The notes beneath the pieces were generated by a model. That model was not told where the DNA came from. It saw nothing but the letters and a program-made list of their open reading frames with translations, and searched no databases. Of a stretch of 7,481 nt of DNA, positions 1 to 6,816 are shown one piece after another (position 1 is the stretch's first letter; every line of letters begins with the position of its first letter). The translations under genes were made by a program, and so were the position numbers. The DNA comes from an uncultured Acetatifactor sp. (GTDB lineage: Bacteria; Bacillota; Clostridia; Lachnospirales; Lachnospiraceae): the NCBI GenBank assembly GCA_948496895.1, contig CAOOJO010000122.1:1-7481 (forward strand), in the 5' to 3' direction.

Positions 1-467
1 TGTCCGCCAAATCCGAGGAAGTGGACAAAATCATGGGTCTGAACATGGGGGCGGACGACTATGTGACCAAGCCTTTCACGCCCCTGGAGCTGCTGGCCCG
101 GGTCAATTCCCATCTGCGCCGGTATTCCAAGTACCTGTCCGCCCTGAAGGAGGACGGGAACAAAGACCATATCTACACCATCGGCGGCCTGGAGCTGAAC
201 GAGGACACCGTGGAGGTAAGCGTGGACGGGGAGCCGGTGAAGCTGACGCCCATGGAATTCAAAATCGTGCAGCTCCTGATCAAGAATCCCGGCAGGGTCT
301 TCTCCGCGGATGAGATCTACGAGCGCATCTGGAACGAGAAAGCGGTAAACACGGATACCATTATGGTACATGTGCGGAACATTAGGGAGAAAATCGAAAT
401 CGACCCGAAGAATCCCAAGTACCTGAAGGTGGTGTGGGGCGTGGGCTACAAAATCGACAGGCAGTAA
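1..467 (+). CDS. OmpR/VanR-family response regulator, 5'-truncated by window
   Basis: This is the 3' part of a DNA-binding response regulator; the start and the phospho-acceptor aspartate lie before the window. The reading frame is open from base 3. The end of the receiver domain is visible: a Ser at codon 3-5 in the position of the Thr/Ser switch residue, then GADDYVTKPF with the conserved receiver lysine at 69-71. A linker and an OmpR/PhoB-type winged helix follow from about 168, including LTPMEFKIVQLLIKNPGRVF, the recognition-helix segment around DTIMVHVRNIREKI, and the terminal wing VVWGVGYKID. The gene ends at TAA 465-467. A membrane histidine kinase starts 139 bases downstream with no terminator between, so the two probably form one operon and a cognate pair, as in VanR/VanS-like systems. 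It should bind promoter DNA in the cytoplasm when phosphorylated; the target genes are unknown. Family assignment is secure. Calling it VanR itself is not justified. Confidence 0.93.
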   Translation, partial: SAKSEEVDKIMGLNMGADDYVTKPFTPLELLARVNSHLRRYSKYLSALKEDGNKDHIYTIGGLELNEDTVEVSVDGEPVKLTPMEFKIVQLLIKNPGRVFSADEIYERIWNEKAVNTDTIMVHVRNIREKIEIDPKNPKYLKVVWGVGYKIDRQ

Positions 468-595
468 GCCGCCATGGTCAGCGGCGCGGGCGGATGGCCG
501 GAATCCCGCGGAGCATGGACGGAAGAGGGCTGACTGCCAGGCGGGGCAGAGAGCATGCGGGAATCAGGCGGTGGGCTGATGAGGGCAAGGATAGC

Positions 596-601
596 AGGAG
601 G
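596..601 (+). promoter_or_regulatory. Ribosome binding site of the 607 kinase gene
   Basis: A perfect AGGAGG lies 5 bases before the ATG at 607. It decides the start codon of the histidine kinase over other start codons nearby. The 139-base gap before it (468-606) shows no convincing terminator or promoter, which fits co-transcription with the upstream regulator. Confidence 0.85.
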
Positions 602-606
602 GCGCT

Positions 607-3219
607 ATGGGATTGTTGAAGAGGAAAAAGATACAGGAGGAGCCGGTCAGGCAGCCAGATGGCACTTCCACCGACAGCGGCAGGAAACCCGGGGGCCTGG
701 GGAGGCTGCGCAGCGGCCAGCCATGGATTTTCAGAGGGATTCTGGTCAGCCTGTGCTTTGCGGCCATATTCAGCTGCTTCTACGGCATATTCCGCTCCCG
801 GGCGGAGAAGTTCGAGGAAAATCCCATAGAGACCGCGGACAACATCGCCTGGCTGTACCAGAACTGCTACATGCTCTACCGCGACCTGTGCAATGCCCAA
901 AGCGGGGAGCTGCTTGACTACGTGGATGTCTACCTGGAGGCGGACGAAGGGCATCAGTGGATTCTGGACGAGGATCGGAGGCAAGAGTATATGGCCCTGC
1001 TGAATGTGCTGGCCCAGATTCAGGCGGAGGAGAGCTACGAGGGGGACGTGACCATATCCCTCCAGGAAGCCGGCTCCCTGGGGTTCCTGGATAAGCAGGT
1101 AATGCAGGGCTATATAGATGAGGGACTCCTGGACGAAAAGGAGCTGGAGGAATACGAGGACAGCGGGGAGCTCTACGACCTGAATCAGATAGATTGCGAA
1201 CACCTGGAAAGCGACATCCTGGCGATGGAGGAATACTTTGACATCATGGAGTCGAATTTCGCGGATCTCAATAGCTGTTATGACTATATCATCGAGGACG
1301 ACGCCACCGGAAAATATGTGACGAACATGTCCGTGGATGCCAGGAACAGGGGAGCAGGAGATCAGTATTTCCGCATCAGCTTCCATTTCGACGATGCCGG
1401 GAACGTGACCATTGGGGACGACATCTGCGGCAAGGACGTGAGCCAGATCAGGAAGCAGGCCAACGAGGCGGTGCGGGCCAACCTCATTCTGAGCCAGATG
1501 GGCTATGCCATGGACACGTTCCACAGATACGGGCAGATGAAAGCGCCCACCGGCTGTACGGTGACCTTTGCCATCTCCGCGGAGGAGTGGAACGCCAGAA
1601 AGGAGAACTCGGAGGGACTGTACATGGGGAGGCTGGTCACCGCCACTGCCTTTGACACGGATATCCAGCTTTACTCCACGGCCCGCTACTATAATTTCTC
1701 CGCCAGCGCCTATTACGACTCCGGGCTGACGGGCATCCTGGTGCTGTGCATGCTGGCCCTGGCCCTGGCGGGGCTGTTCTGTCCCATGCCCCGGACGAAG
1801 AAGCCCTGGCTGACGCAGAAGCCATGCTCCGTCTCGCTGGAGTTCCTGATCTGCTTCGGCACCTGCTTGATGGCGTGCAGCGAGATGATCCTCACCATGA
1901 TCGTCCATGTGGCCAGCGGCAGGGCAGGGGGGGCGTTTTCGGAATATCTGGGGATAAGCCCGCACCTTGGACAGGAGCTGGCCATGCTGCTCAACATCAT
2001 AGCGCTCGCGGCATTCGCGTTCTGCTGCTGGTATGTGGGCATCTGCGCCAGGGCGCTGCCGGAGCTGGGCCTGAGGAGATATATCAGGCAGCGCTGCCTG
2101 GTATACCGCTTTTTCCCGTTCATGAAAGGAAAGGCGGTGGGGGCCTATGAGGCGGTGGCGCATATGGATCTGACGAAGGACGCCAACTGGACGATCGTCA
2201 AGCTGCTGATCGTGAACGCCATCATCCTGTTCCTGATAAGCAGCCTCTGGGTAGGGGGCTTTGCGGTAGTGGTGGTCTACTCCATCGTGCTGTACATCAT
2301 CTTGCGGCGGTATGTGAGCCAGCTCCAGAAGCGCTATCGGATACTGCTGAAGGCGGTGGACGAGATTGCCGAGGGGAACCTGAACGTGTCCATTCCGGAG
2401 GACTTGGGCATCTTCGAGCCATTCAGAGAGCAGGTGTTCAAGATTCAGGACGGGCTGAAAAAGGCCGTGGACACGGAGGTGAAGAGCCAGCGGATGAAGG
2501 TGGAGCTGGTGACCAACATGTCCCATGATTTGAAGACGCCGTTGACTGCAATCATCACCTATATCAACCTGATGAAGGAAAAAGGCATCACGGAAGAGCA
2601 GCAAAGGGAATACCTTGCCACCCTGGAGCGGAAGTCCCTGCGGCTCAAGAGCCTGATAGACGACCTGTTCGAGTTCAGCAAGGCCAGCTCCCAGAACATC
2701 ACGCTGAACATCATGGATCTGGACATCATGAACCTGGTGAAGCAGGTGGCGTTCGAGATGTCGGATAAGCTGGGGGAGGCTGGGCTGGACGTGCGGATGA
2801 ACCTGACGGAGGAGAAGGTGATACTGCCCCTTGACAGCCAGAAGACCTACCGCATCTATGAGAACCTCTTCGGCAACATCGCGAAATACGCCATGCCGGG
2901 GACCAGGGTCTATGTCAACGGCTTCCGCATAGGGGACACGGTCATCATCACCTTGAAGAACATCTCCGCCCAGGAGATCACGGTGGATTCCTCGGAGCTG
3001 ACGGAACGGTTCGTGCGGGGGGACGCCTCCCGGAACACGGAGGGCAGCGGTCTGGGTCTTGCCATCGCCAAGAGCTTCATGGAGCTCCAGGGCGGGGAGC
3101 TGGTGCTGGAGGTGGACGGGGATTTGTTCAAGGCCACCACCACATGGCATATGCCCCAGGCGGACGCGTTATCCCAAGGCACACCCGAATATCCTGTGAG
3201 AGTCCCTGACAGACCTTGA
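607..3219 (+). CDS. Membrane sensor histidine kinase with large ectodomain (HisKA/HATPase_c)
   Basis: An 870-residue sensor kinase, probably autophosphorylating on His640 and passing phosphate to the regulator encoded just upstream. Visible layout: a basic cytoplasmic N-terminus; a membrane span at about 39-60; an extracytoplasmic region at about 61-372, with a very acidic stretch near 145-200, that I do not recognise; further spans near 375-393, 409-435, 456-482 and 527-567 (two); a HAMP-like linker at about 568-620; the HisKA phospho-acceptor motif NMSHDLKTPLTAI with His640; and a HATPase_c domain with an N-box containing Asn753 and Asn757, an F-box-like Phe802 and the G2 box GSGLGL at 813-818. 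Alternating charges of the loops place the kinase in the cytoplasm. The expected G1 box (DxGxG) is not seen; KNISAQ around Asn785 occupies the place, as I recall from related VanS-like Firmicute kinases. The tail after about residue 845 is not family-like. The length is well above that of a simple two-span kinase. The signal sensed is unknown. Confidence 0.93.
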   Translation: MGLLKRKKIQEEPVRQPDGTSTDSGRKPGGLGRLRSGQPWIFRGILVSLCFAAIFSCFYGIFRSRAEKFEENPIETADNIAWLYQNCYMLYRDLCNAQSGELLDYVDVYLEADEGHQWILDEDRRQEYMALLNVLAQIQAEESYEGDVTISLQEAGSLGFLDKQVMQGYIDEGLLDEKELEEYEDSGELYDLNQIDCEHLESDILAMEEYFDIMESNFADLNSCYDYIIEDDATGKYVTNMSVDARNRGAGDQYFRISFHFDDAGNVTIGDDICGKDVSQIRKQANEAVRANLILSQMGYAMDTFHRYGQMKAPTGCTVTFAISAEEWNARKENSEGLYMGRLVTATAFDTDIQLYSTARYYNFSASAYYDSGLTGILVLCMLALALAGLFCPMPRTKKPWLTQKPCSVSLEFLICFGTCLMACSEMILTMIVHVASGRAGGAFSEYLGISPHLGQELAMLLNIIALAAFAFCCWYVGICARALPELGLRRYIRQRCLVYRFFPFMKGKAVGAYEAVAHMDLTKDANWTIVKLLIVNAIILFLISSLWVGGFAVVVVYSIVLYIILRRYVSQLQKRYRILLKAVDEIAEGNLNVSIPEDLGIFEPFREQVFKIQDGLKKAVDTEVKSQRMKVELVTNMSHDLKTPLTAIITYINLMKEKGITEEQQREYLATLERKSLRLKSLIDDLFEFSKASSQNITLNIMDLDIMNLVKQVAFEMSDKLGEAGLDVRMNLTEEKVILPLDSQKTYRIYENLFGNIAKYAMPGTRVYVNGFRIGDTVIITLKNISAQEITVDSSELTERFVRGDASRNTEGSGLGLAIAKSFMELQGGELVLEVDGDLFKATTTWHMPQADALSQGTPEYPVRVPDRP

Positions 3220-3244
3220 AATCAAACAAACTTGATAGTATACT
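3216..3244 (+). promoter_or_regulatory. Sigma-A-type promoter of the ATPase/nuclease gene
   Basis: TTGAAA at 3216-3221 and TATACT at 3239-3244 are separated by exactly 17 bases, each matching the housekeeping consensus in five of six positions. The -35 box overlaps the TGA stop codon (3217-3219) of the kinase gene. Initiation would fall near 3250, giving a leader of about 30 bases. The promoter suggests that the following gene is transcribed on its own, although read-through from the kinase operon is possible because no terminator is seen before it. Confidence 0.7.
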
Positions 3245-3272
3245 GTTAAGGAAGCAAAGGAAAGAATCGGGT

Positions 3273-3277
3273 GGAGG
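3273..3277 (+). promoter_or_regulatory. Ribosome binding site fixing the ATPase start at 3282
   Basis: GGAGG (within GGAGGGG) ends 4 bases before the ATG at 3282. It favours this start over the in-frame TTG at 3216, which would overlap the kinase stop codon and the -35 box and would add 22 residues not resembling the family. Confidence 0.8.
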
Positions 3278-3281
3278 GGAT

Positions 3282-4874
3282 ATGGCTAAGGTATTTAACG
3301 TGACGGCTGACTGCAAGCCGGAGGCCCATTATATGGTGGATATGAAGAAACGCCTGGAAGAAATAAAGGGCATGGTGGATGCAGGAAAGTATTTCACTAT
3401 AAACCGGGCAAGGCAGTACGGAAAAACGACTACGCTGCGTGCGCTGCATCGATATTTACAGAATGACTATTATGTAATCCTCATGGATTTCCAGACCATC
3501 AGCGATGCGAAATTTAAGAGCGAGAATTCCTTTTCCGCGACGTTTGCGAAACTGTTTTCAAAGGGGCTGAGAAAATATCCCCTTAACTCCAGGGAATCTT
3601 TTGGCGATGCGCTGGAACGGATGGAGCAGGATGCGCGTCTGCCGGGCTTTGAATTGCCAGAGCTTTTCGAAAGCCTGACGGAAATCTGCAAAAATGCAGA
3701 CAAACCAATAGTCCTGCTGGTAGACGAAGTGGACAGCGCCACGAACAATCAGGTGTTTCTGGATTTCCTGGCGCAGCTTCGGGCCTGTTATATTGACAGG
3801 GATGTACAGCCCTGCTTTCTGTCGGTGGTTCTGGCAGGGGTATATGATATCAAGAATCTGAGGGGCAAGCTGCGCCCCGGGGAAGAGCATAAGGTGAACA
3901 GCCCGTGGAATATCGCAGCGGATTTCGACATCAGCATGAGCTTTGACAGGGACGGCATTGCCGGGATGCTGCGGGAATATGAGGAGGACTTCCATACAGG
4001 CATGGATGTGGGCGCGATGGCGGGGCTGCTCTGGGACTATACACGAGGCTATCCGTTCCTGGTATCCAGGCTGTGCAAGCTTATGGACGAGGAAATCGGC
4101 GGTGGCTGCGAATCGAAGAGCGCCGCCTGGACGAAAGAAGGGTTCCTGGAAGCTGTCCGTATGATCCTGGCGGAGAAGAACACATTGTTCGAGTCGCTGA
4201 TTGGTAAGCTGTCAGAATATCCGGAGCTGAATTCCATGCTGCGGGCATTGCTTTTTGAGGGCAAAAGCTTTGTCTATAATCCGGACGATCCCGCGGTGGA
4301 CATGGCATCCATGTTTGGCTTCGTCAAAAACGACAGGGGAAGCGTCATGATCGCGAATCGGATTTTCGAGATGCGCCTGTATAATTTCTATCTGTCTGGT
4401 GCGAGGATGCAGGAGCTGGATATCCACAAGGCGTCCCTGGAGGATAGAAGCCAGTTTATAGCAGATGGGCATCTGGATATGCGGAGGATTCTTGAAAAAT
4501 TCGTACAGCATTTTCACGAATTGTATGGAGACAGCGATGAAAGATTTGTGGAAGAGGAGGGACGAAAATTCTTTTTGCTGTACCTGCGGCCCATTATCAA
4601 CGGCACCGGGAATTACTATATCGAAGCCAGGACCAGAAGTCTGCGGAGGACAGATGTAATCGTGGATTACCGGGGGGAGCGATATGTCATTGAGATGAAG
4701 ATATGGCATGGAGCGGAATACAACCGCCGCGGAGAAGAGCAGCTTTTGGGATATCTGGAGGATTACCAATTGAAAAGGGGCTATATGCTGAGCTTCAATT
4801 TCAACCAGAAGAAGCAGATTGGCATCCGGGAAGTCTGCCTGGGTGACAAAGTTCTGATAGAAGCCATAGTATAG
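3282..4874 (+). CDS. AAA-like ATPase with C-terminal PD-(D/E)XK nuclease-like domain
   Basis: A 530-residue cytoplasmic protein with no signal peptide or membrane span. The N-terminal part (about 35-300) is a P-loop ATPase of the AAA-like/archaeal-ATPase type: a Walker A variant RARQYGKTT at 42-50 with Lys48 and Thr49, a Walker B IVLLVDEVD at 143-151 with Asp148 and Glu149, a later block around NSPWNIAADFDISMSF (206-221), and a GYPFLVSRLC motif (256-265). The C-terminal part (about 420-515) carries a PD-(D/E)XK-like core: TDVIVDY with Asp458, then VIEMKIW with Glu471 and Lys473, preceded by an acidic helix (Glu424-426) and followed by EQLLGYLEDY. The architecture resembles AAA-ATPase_like plus PDDEXK_9 (DUF1703) proteins, common and often multicopy in Bacteroides and Clostridia genomes; their biological role is not established. 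The gene has its own promoter and terminator, and a hand-counted 60-base sample (3481-3540) has 27 G+C against 36 in the kinase (2461-2520). This fits an accessory or transferred gene. Nuclease activity is inferred, not shown. Confidence 0.88.
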   Translation: MAKVFNVTADCKPEAHYMVDMKKRLEEIKGMVDAGKYFTINRARQYGKTTTLRALHRYLQNDYYVILMDFQTISDAKFKSENSFSATFAKLFSKGLRKYPLNSRESFGDALERMEQDARLPGFELPELFESLTEICKNADKPIVLLVDEVDSATNNQVFLDFLAQLRACYIDRDVQPCFLSVVLAGVYDIKNLRGKLRPGEEHKVNSPWNIAADFDISMSFDRDGIAGMLREYEEDFHTGMDVGAMAGLLWDYTRGYPFLVSRLCKLMDEEIGGGCESKSAAWTKEGFLEAVRMILAEKNTLFESLIGKLSEYPELNSMLRALLFEGKSFVYNPDDPAVDMASMFGFVKNDRGSVMIANRIFEMRLYNFYLSGARMQELDIHKASLEDRSQFIADGHLDMRRILEKFVQHFHELYGDSDERFVEEEGRKFFLLYLRPIINGTGNYYIEARTRSLRRTDVIVDYRGERYVIEMKIWHGAEYNRRGEEQLLGYLEDYQLKRGYMLSFNFNQKKQIGIREVCLGDKVLIEAIV

Positions 4875-4892
4875 AGATACAATCAGTTCGAT

Positions 4893-4934
4893 TCCCCACG
4901 GCGAGCCATAAAGGTATTGCCGTGGGGATTTCTG
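4893..4934 (+). terminator. Probable intrinsic terminator of the ATPase/nuclease gene
   Basis: A perfect 10-base inverted repeat (TCCCCACGGC at 4893-4902, GCCGTGGGGA at 4919-4928) surrounds a 16-base loop. It starts 18 bases after the TAG stop at 4872-4874 and is followed by a short T-rich run, ATTTCTGTT. The long loop and interrupted T-run make it less than ideal, but the GC-rich stem and its position directly after the gene support termination. The T-rich side is downstream on the + strand only. Confidence 0.75.
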
Positions 4935-4997
4935 TTCATGAGAACTGTCTAAAAATAAACCAATCAACCTCTAAGAAAAATCCATTTTTTCTAAAAA

Positions 4998-5013
4998 AGC
5001 ATCATGCTATACT
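4998..5013 (+). promoter_or_regulatory. Extended -10 promoter of the YesM-like kinase operon, with overlapping palindrome
   Basis: TGCTATACT at 5005-5013 is an extended -10 element (TGn plus TATACT), 27 bases before the ATG at 5041. No good -35 hexamer lies 16-18 bases upstream; there is only a T-run (4985-4990) in an A/T-rich tract, which is tolerable for an extended -10 promoter. An 11-base palindrome, AGCAT-C-ATGCT at 4998-5008, overlaps it and could be an operator. The spacer 4935-5040 holds no gene. Confidence 0.6.
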
Positions 5014-5040
5014 GAATGCAGATAATTTGAGGGGTGCAAT

Positions 5041-6765
5041 ATGTCTTTTCACATAACATTTCACAAAATGAGCATTCGGAATCAGATGAAGACCATCGTG
5101 ATCCTGATGCTGGCCCTGTTCGTCCTGGTATGCGCCCTGATCAGCGTATCCATAAGGGCGCTGATACGCAGGAGCGAGGACGAGCATATGCAGGTGGCCA
5201 CCCAGCGGCTGATCGACCAGATGAACCTGATGTACGGTAAAATGGAGAATTTCTGTATCAACATCGGTGAGGATAGCGCGATACAGGAGCTTTTGGCAAG
5301 CGATTACGCGGGAATCTCCCCGCTGCGCCGCGGGGCTATGGAATGCCTGGCCAGGCATAAGGTTCTGGAGCCTACCATAGAGGATATCTCTTTGGTCAAT
5401 GACAAAATCCACTATTCCAACGTGTTCCGCGGGGAGGAGCTGGACAGCATACGGACAATGGTGAACGGGAAACCGTTCATGTGGATTGGCTTCCGCAGCC
5501 ATGGCTTTACCAGTGATGCCGGGAAGCCGGACATGATGGTGTATGCGGGGGACGTCATCGTCGGAACGGAGAACATCGGAACGATTGTCATATCGCTGAA
5601 TGCCGTGGATTTCCTGGCGGAGAACGATGGTGAGGAGAACCAGATCTATTTCCTCGCGGATGGGGAGGGCGTTCTGTTCTCCATCGGTCAGCCGGAGGAA
5701 ATCTATGAGGCGCATCAGCTCTGGCAGGAAGCCGGGTATCCGGAACACCTTGCGGAGGGTGGGCATTATGACATCCGCAGCTATTATTTTGATGACATGG
5801 ACTGTTACCTGGTGGGGGCGCTGGATGTCCGGAACATGGGCAGGGGCATGGTTCAGATACAGCTGCTGATCTGGGGCTGCGTGATGGCGGCGGGGGTGTT
5901 CTGCGCCATGTTCTTCATTCTCGTGTCCAGGGGAGTGGTAAGCCCCCTGCACCAGTTCCATGCCACAATCCGGCAGATCAGGCAGTCCAGCCAGAGGGGG
6001 CTGGAGACGGATTTGGATTTGAGCGGATGCGCGGAGATCACGGAGCTGGGGCATGAGTTTTCCGGCATGCTGGAGGACATAGAGAAGCTGAACCGGAAGA
6101 TTTTCCAGTCCGCTACGGACCTCTATGAGCTGAAGGTACAGAAGCAGGAGGCGGAGCTGGCGTATCTGCGCAGCCAGGTGGATCCCCATTTCCTGTACAA
6201 TACCCTGGAGGTCATCCGGAAGATGGCCCTGGAGAAGGACGCGCCGGAAATCGCCCAGATGACCCTGGACATGGGGCATATCTTCCGCTACAGCGCCAAG
6301 GGCGAGGACGAGGTGACGCTGGACGAGGAAATCTCCATCATAAAATCCTATATCCGGATTCAGCAGATGCGTTTCGAGGGAAAGATTTCTGTCTATTATT
6401 TCGTCTCGGAGGATGTGCTGGAGCTGAAGGTGATGAAGATGCTGCTGCAGCCCATCGTGGAGAATTCCATCTTCCATGGGCTGGAGCCGAAAAGCGGCAA
6501 GGGAAGCCTCTACATCGGGGCCAGGGTGGAGGAGGATGACCTGATTATCATGGTAAAGGACGACGGCGTTGGCATCGGGGAAGCGGAGCTCGCGGAGCTG
6601 CAGGGCATGCTGCGGGAGAAGAGCGCGGACACCAGGAAGCATGTGGGGACGCTGAATACCAATGCCAGGATTCGCCTCCTGTATGGAGAACAGTACGGAG
6701 TCTCCATAGAGAGCCTTCCGGAGGACGGCACCACGGTCATTCTCCGCTTACCTGCAAAAACTTGA
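5041..6765 (+). CDS. LytS/YesM-family sensor histidine kinase
   Basis: A 574-residue membrane sensor kinase of the YesM type. The first span is at about 19-40 and the second at about 274-297. The ~230-residue extracytoplasmic region between them has the pattern of a double-Cache sensor domain and probably binds a small extracellular ligand. A HAMP linker (about 298-352) and a coiled segment lead to the His_kinase domain with RSQVDPHFLYNTLEVIRK; His383 is the expected phospho-acceptor. The ATPase domain shows LQPIVENSIFHGL with Asn475, the G1 box DDGVGIG at 507-513, and the typical late block NTNARIRLLYGEQYGVSI. Length and order match the family. GAGG at 5029-5032 stands 8 bases before the ATG and supports this start. 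A YesN-like regulator starts 51 bases downstream, so the two form a probable operon and cognate pair. In Firmicutes such pairs often control carbohydrate uptake genes; no such genes are in this window, so the target is unknown. Confidence 0.94.
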   Translation: MSFHITFHKMSIRNQMKTIVILMLALFVLVCALISVSIRALIRRSEDEHMQVATQRLIDQMNLMYGKMENFCINIGEDSAIQELLASDYAGISPLRRGAMECLARHKVLEPTIEDISLVNDKIHYSNVFRGEELDSIRTMVNGKPFMWIGFRSHGFTSDAGKPDMMVYAGDVIVGTENIGTIVISLNAVDFLAENDGEENQIYFLADGEGVLFSIGQPEEIYEAHQLWQEAGYPEHLAEGGHYDIRSYYFDDMDCYLVGALDVRNMGRGMVQIQLLIWGCVMAAGVFCAMFFILVSRGVVSPLHQFHATIRQIRQSSQRGLETDLDLSGCAEITELGHEFSGMLEDIEKLNRKIFQSATDLYELKVQKQEAELAYLRSQVDPHFLYNTLEVIRKMALEKDAPEIAQMTLDMGHIFRYSAKGEDEVTLDEEISIIKSYIRIQQMRFEGKISVYYFVSEDVLELKVMKMLLQPIVENSIFHGLEPKSGKGSLYIGARVEEDDLIIMVKDDGVGIGEAELAELQGMLREKSADTRKHVGTLNTNARIRLLYGEQYGVSIESLPEDGTTVILRLPAKT

Positions 6766-6800
6766 AAAGAGCGTTAGATGGCAATTTGTGAGTTCTTGAA

Positions 6801-6809
6801 AGGAGAGGG
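6801..6809 (+). promoter_or_regulatory. Ribosome binding site of the YesN-like regulator
   Basis: AGGAGAGGG lies 7 bases before the ATG at 6817. A second ATG at 6810 overlaps this site and is in another frame, so 6817 is the start. The 51-base gap from the kinase stop (6766-6816) shows neither a terminator nor a clear promoter. Confidence 0.8.
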
Positions 6810-6816
6810 ATGACAG

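Noticed and set aside
474..533. A 19-codon ATG frame in the gap between regulator and kinase
   Set aside because: No ribosome binding site before it and no recognisable peptide feature; it lies in the same frame as the upstream gene by chance.
478..3150. An 890-codon open frame on the - strand opposite the first kinase
   Set aside because: Its codons are in exact register with the sense codons, so it stays open simply because the sense gene avoids TTA, CTA and TCA. Its open frame is bounded upstream by a sense TTA codon at 3169. The translation is rich in His, Gln, Leu and Pro with no domain, while the sense protein has clear motifs.
3194..3212. A possible terminator hairpin at the end of the first kinase (CTGT...ACAG)
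   Set aside because: Only a 4-base stem with no T-run after it.
3216..3281. A longer ATPase starting at TTG 3216
   Set aside because: It would overlap the kinase stop and the -35 box and has no ribosome binding site, while ATG 3282 has GGAGG at good spacing.
4934..4945. Short inverted repeat GTTC-atga-GAAC after the terminator
   Set aside because: Four-base arms are expected by chance; no other support for an operator or an insertion sequence end.
4212..4967. A 251-codon open frame on the - strand opposite the nuclease domain
   Set aside because: Also in register with the sense gene, and it runs through the terminator hairpin; no motif is visible.
5002..6642. A 546-codon open frame on the - strand opposite the YesM-like kinase
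   Set aside because: Same codon-register effect; a sense TTA codon at 6748 bounds its open frame upstream, and the sense strand encodes a complete recognisable kinase.
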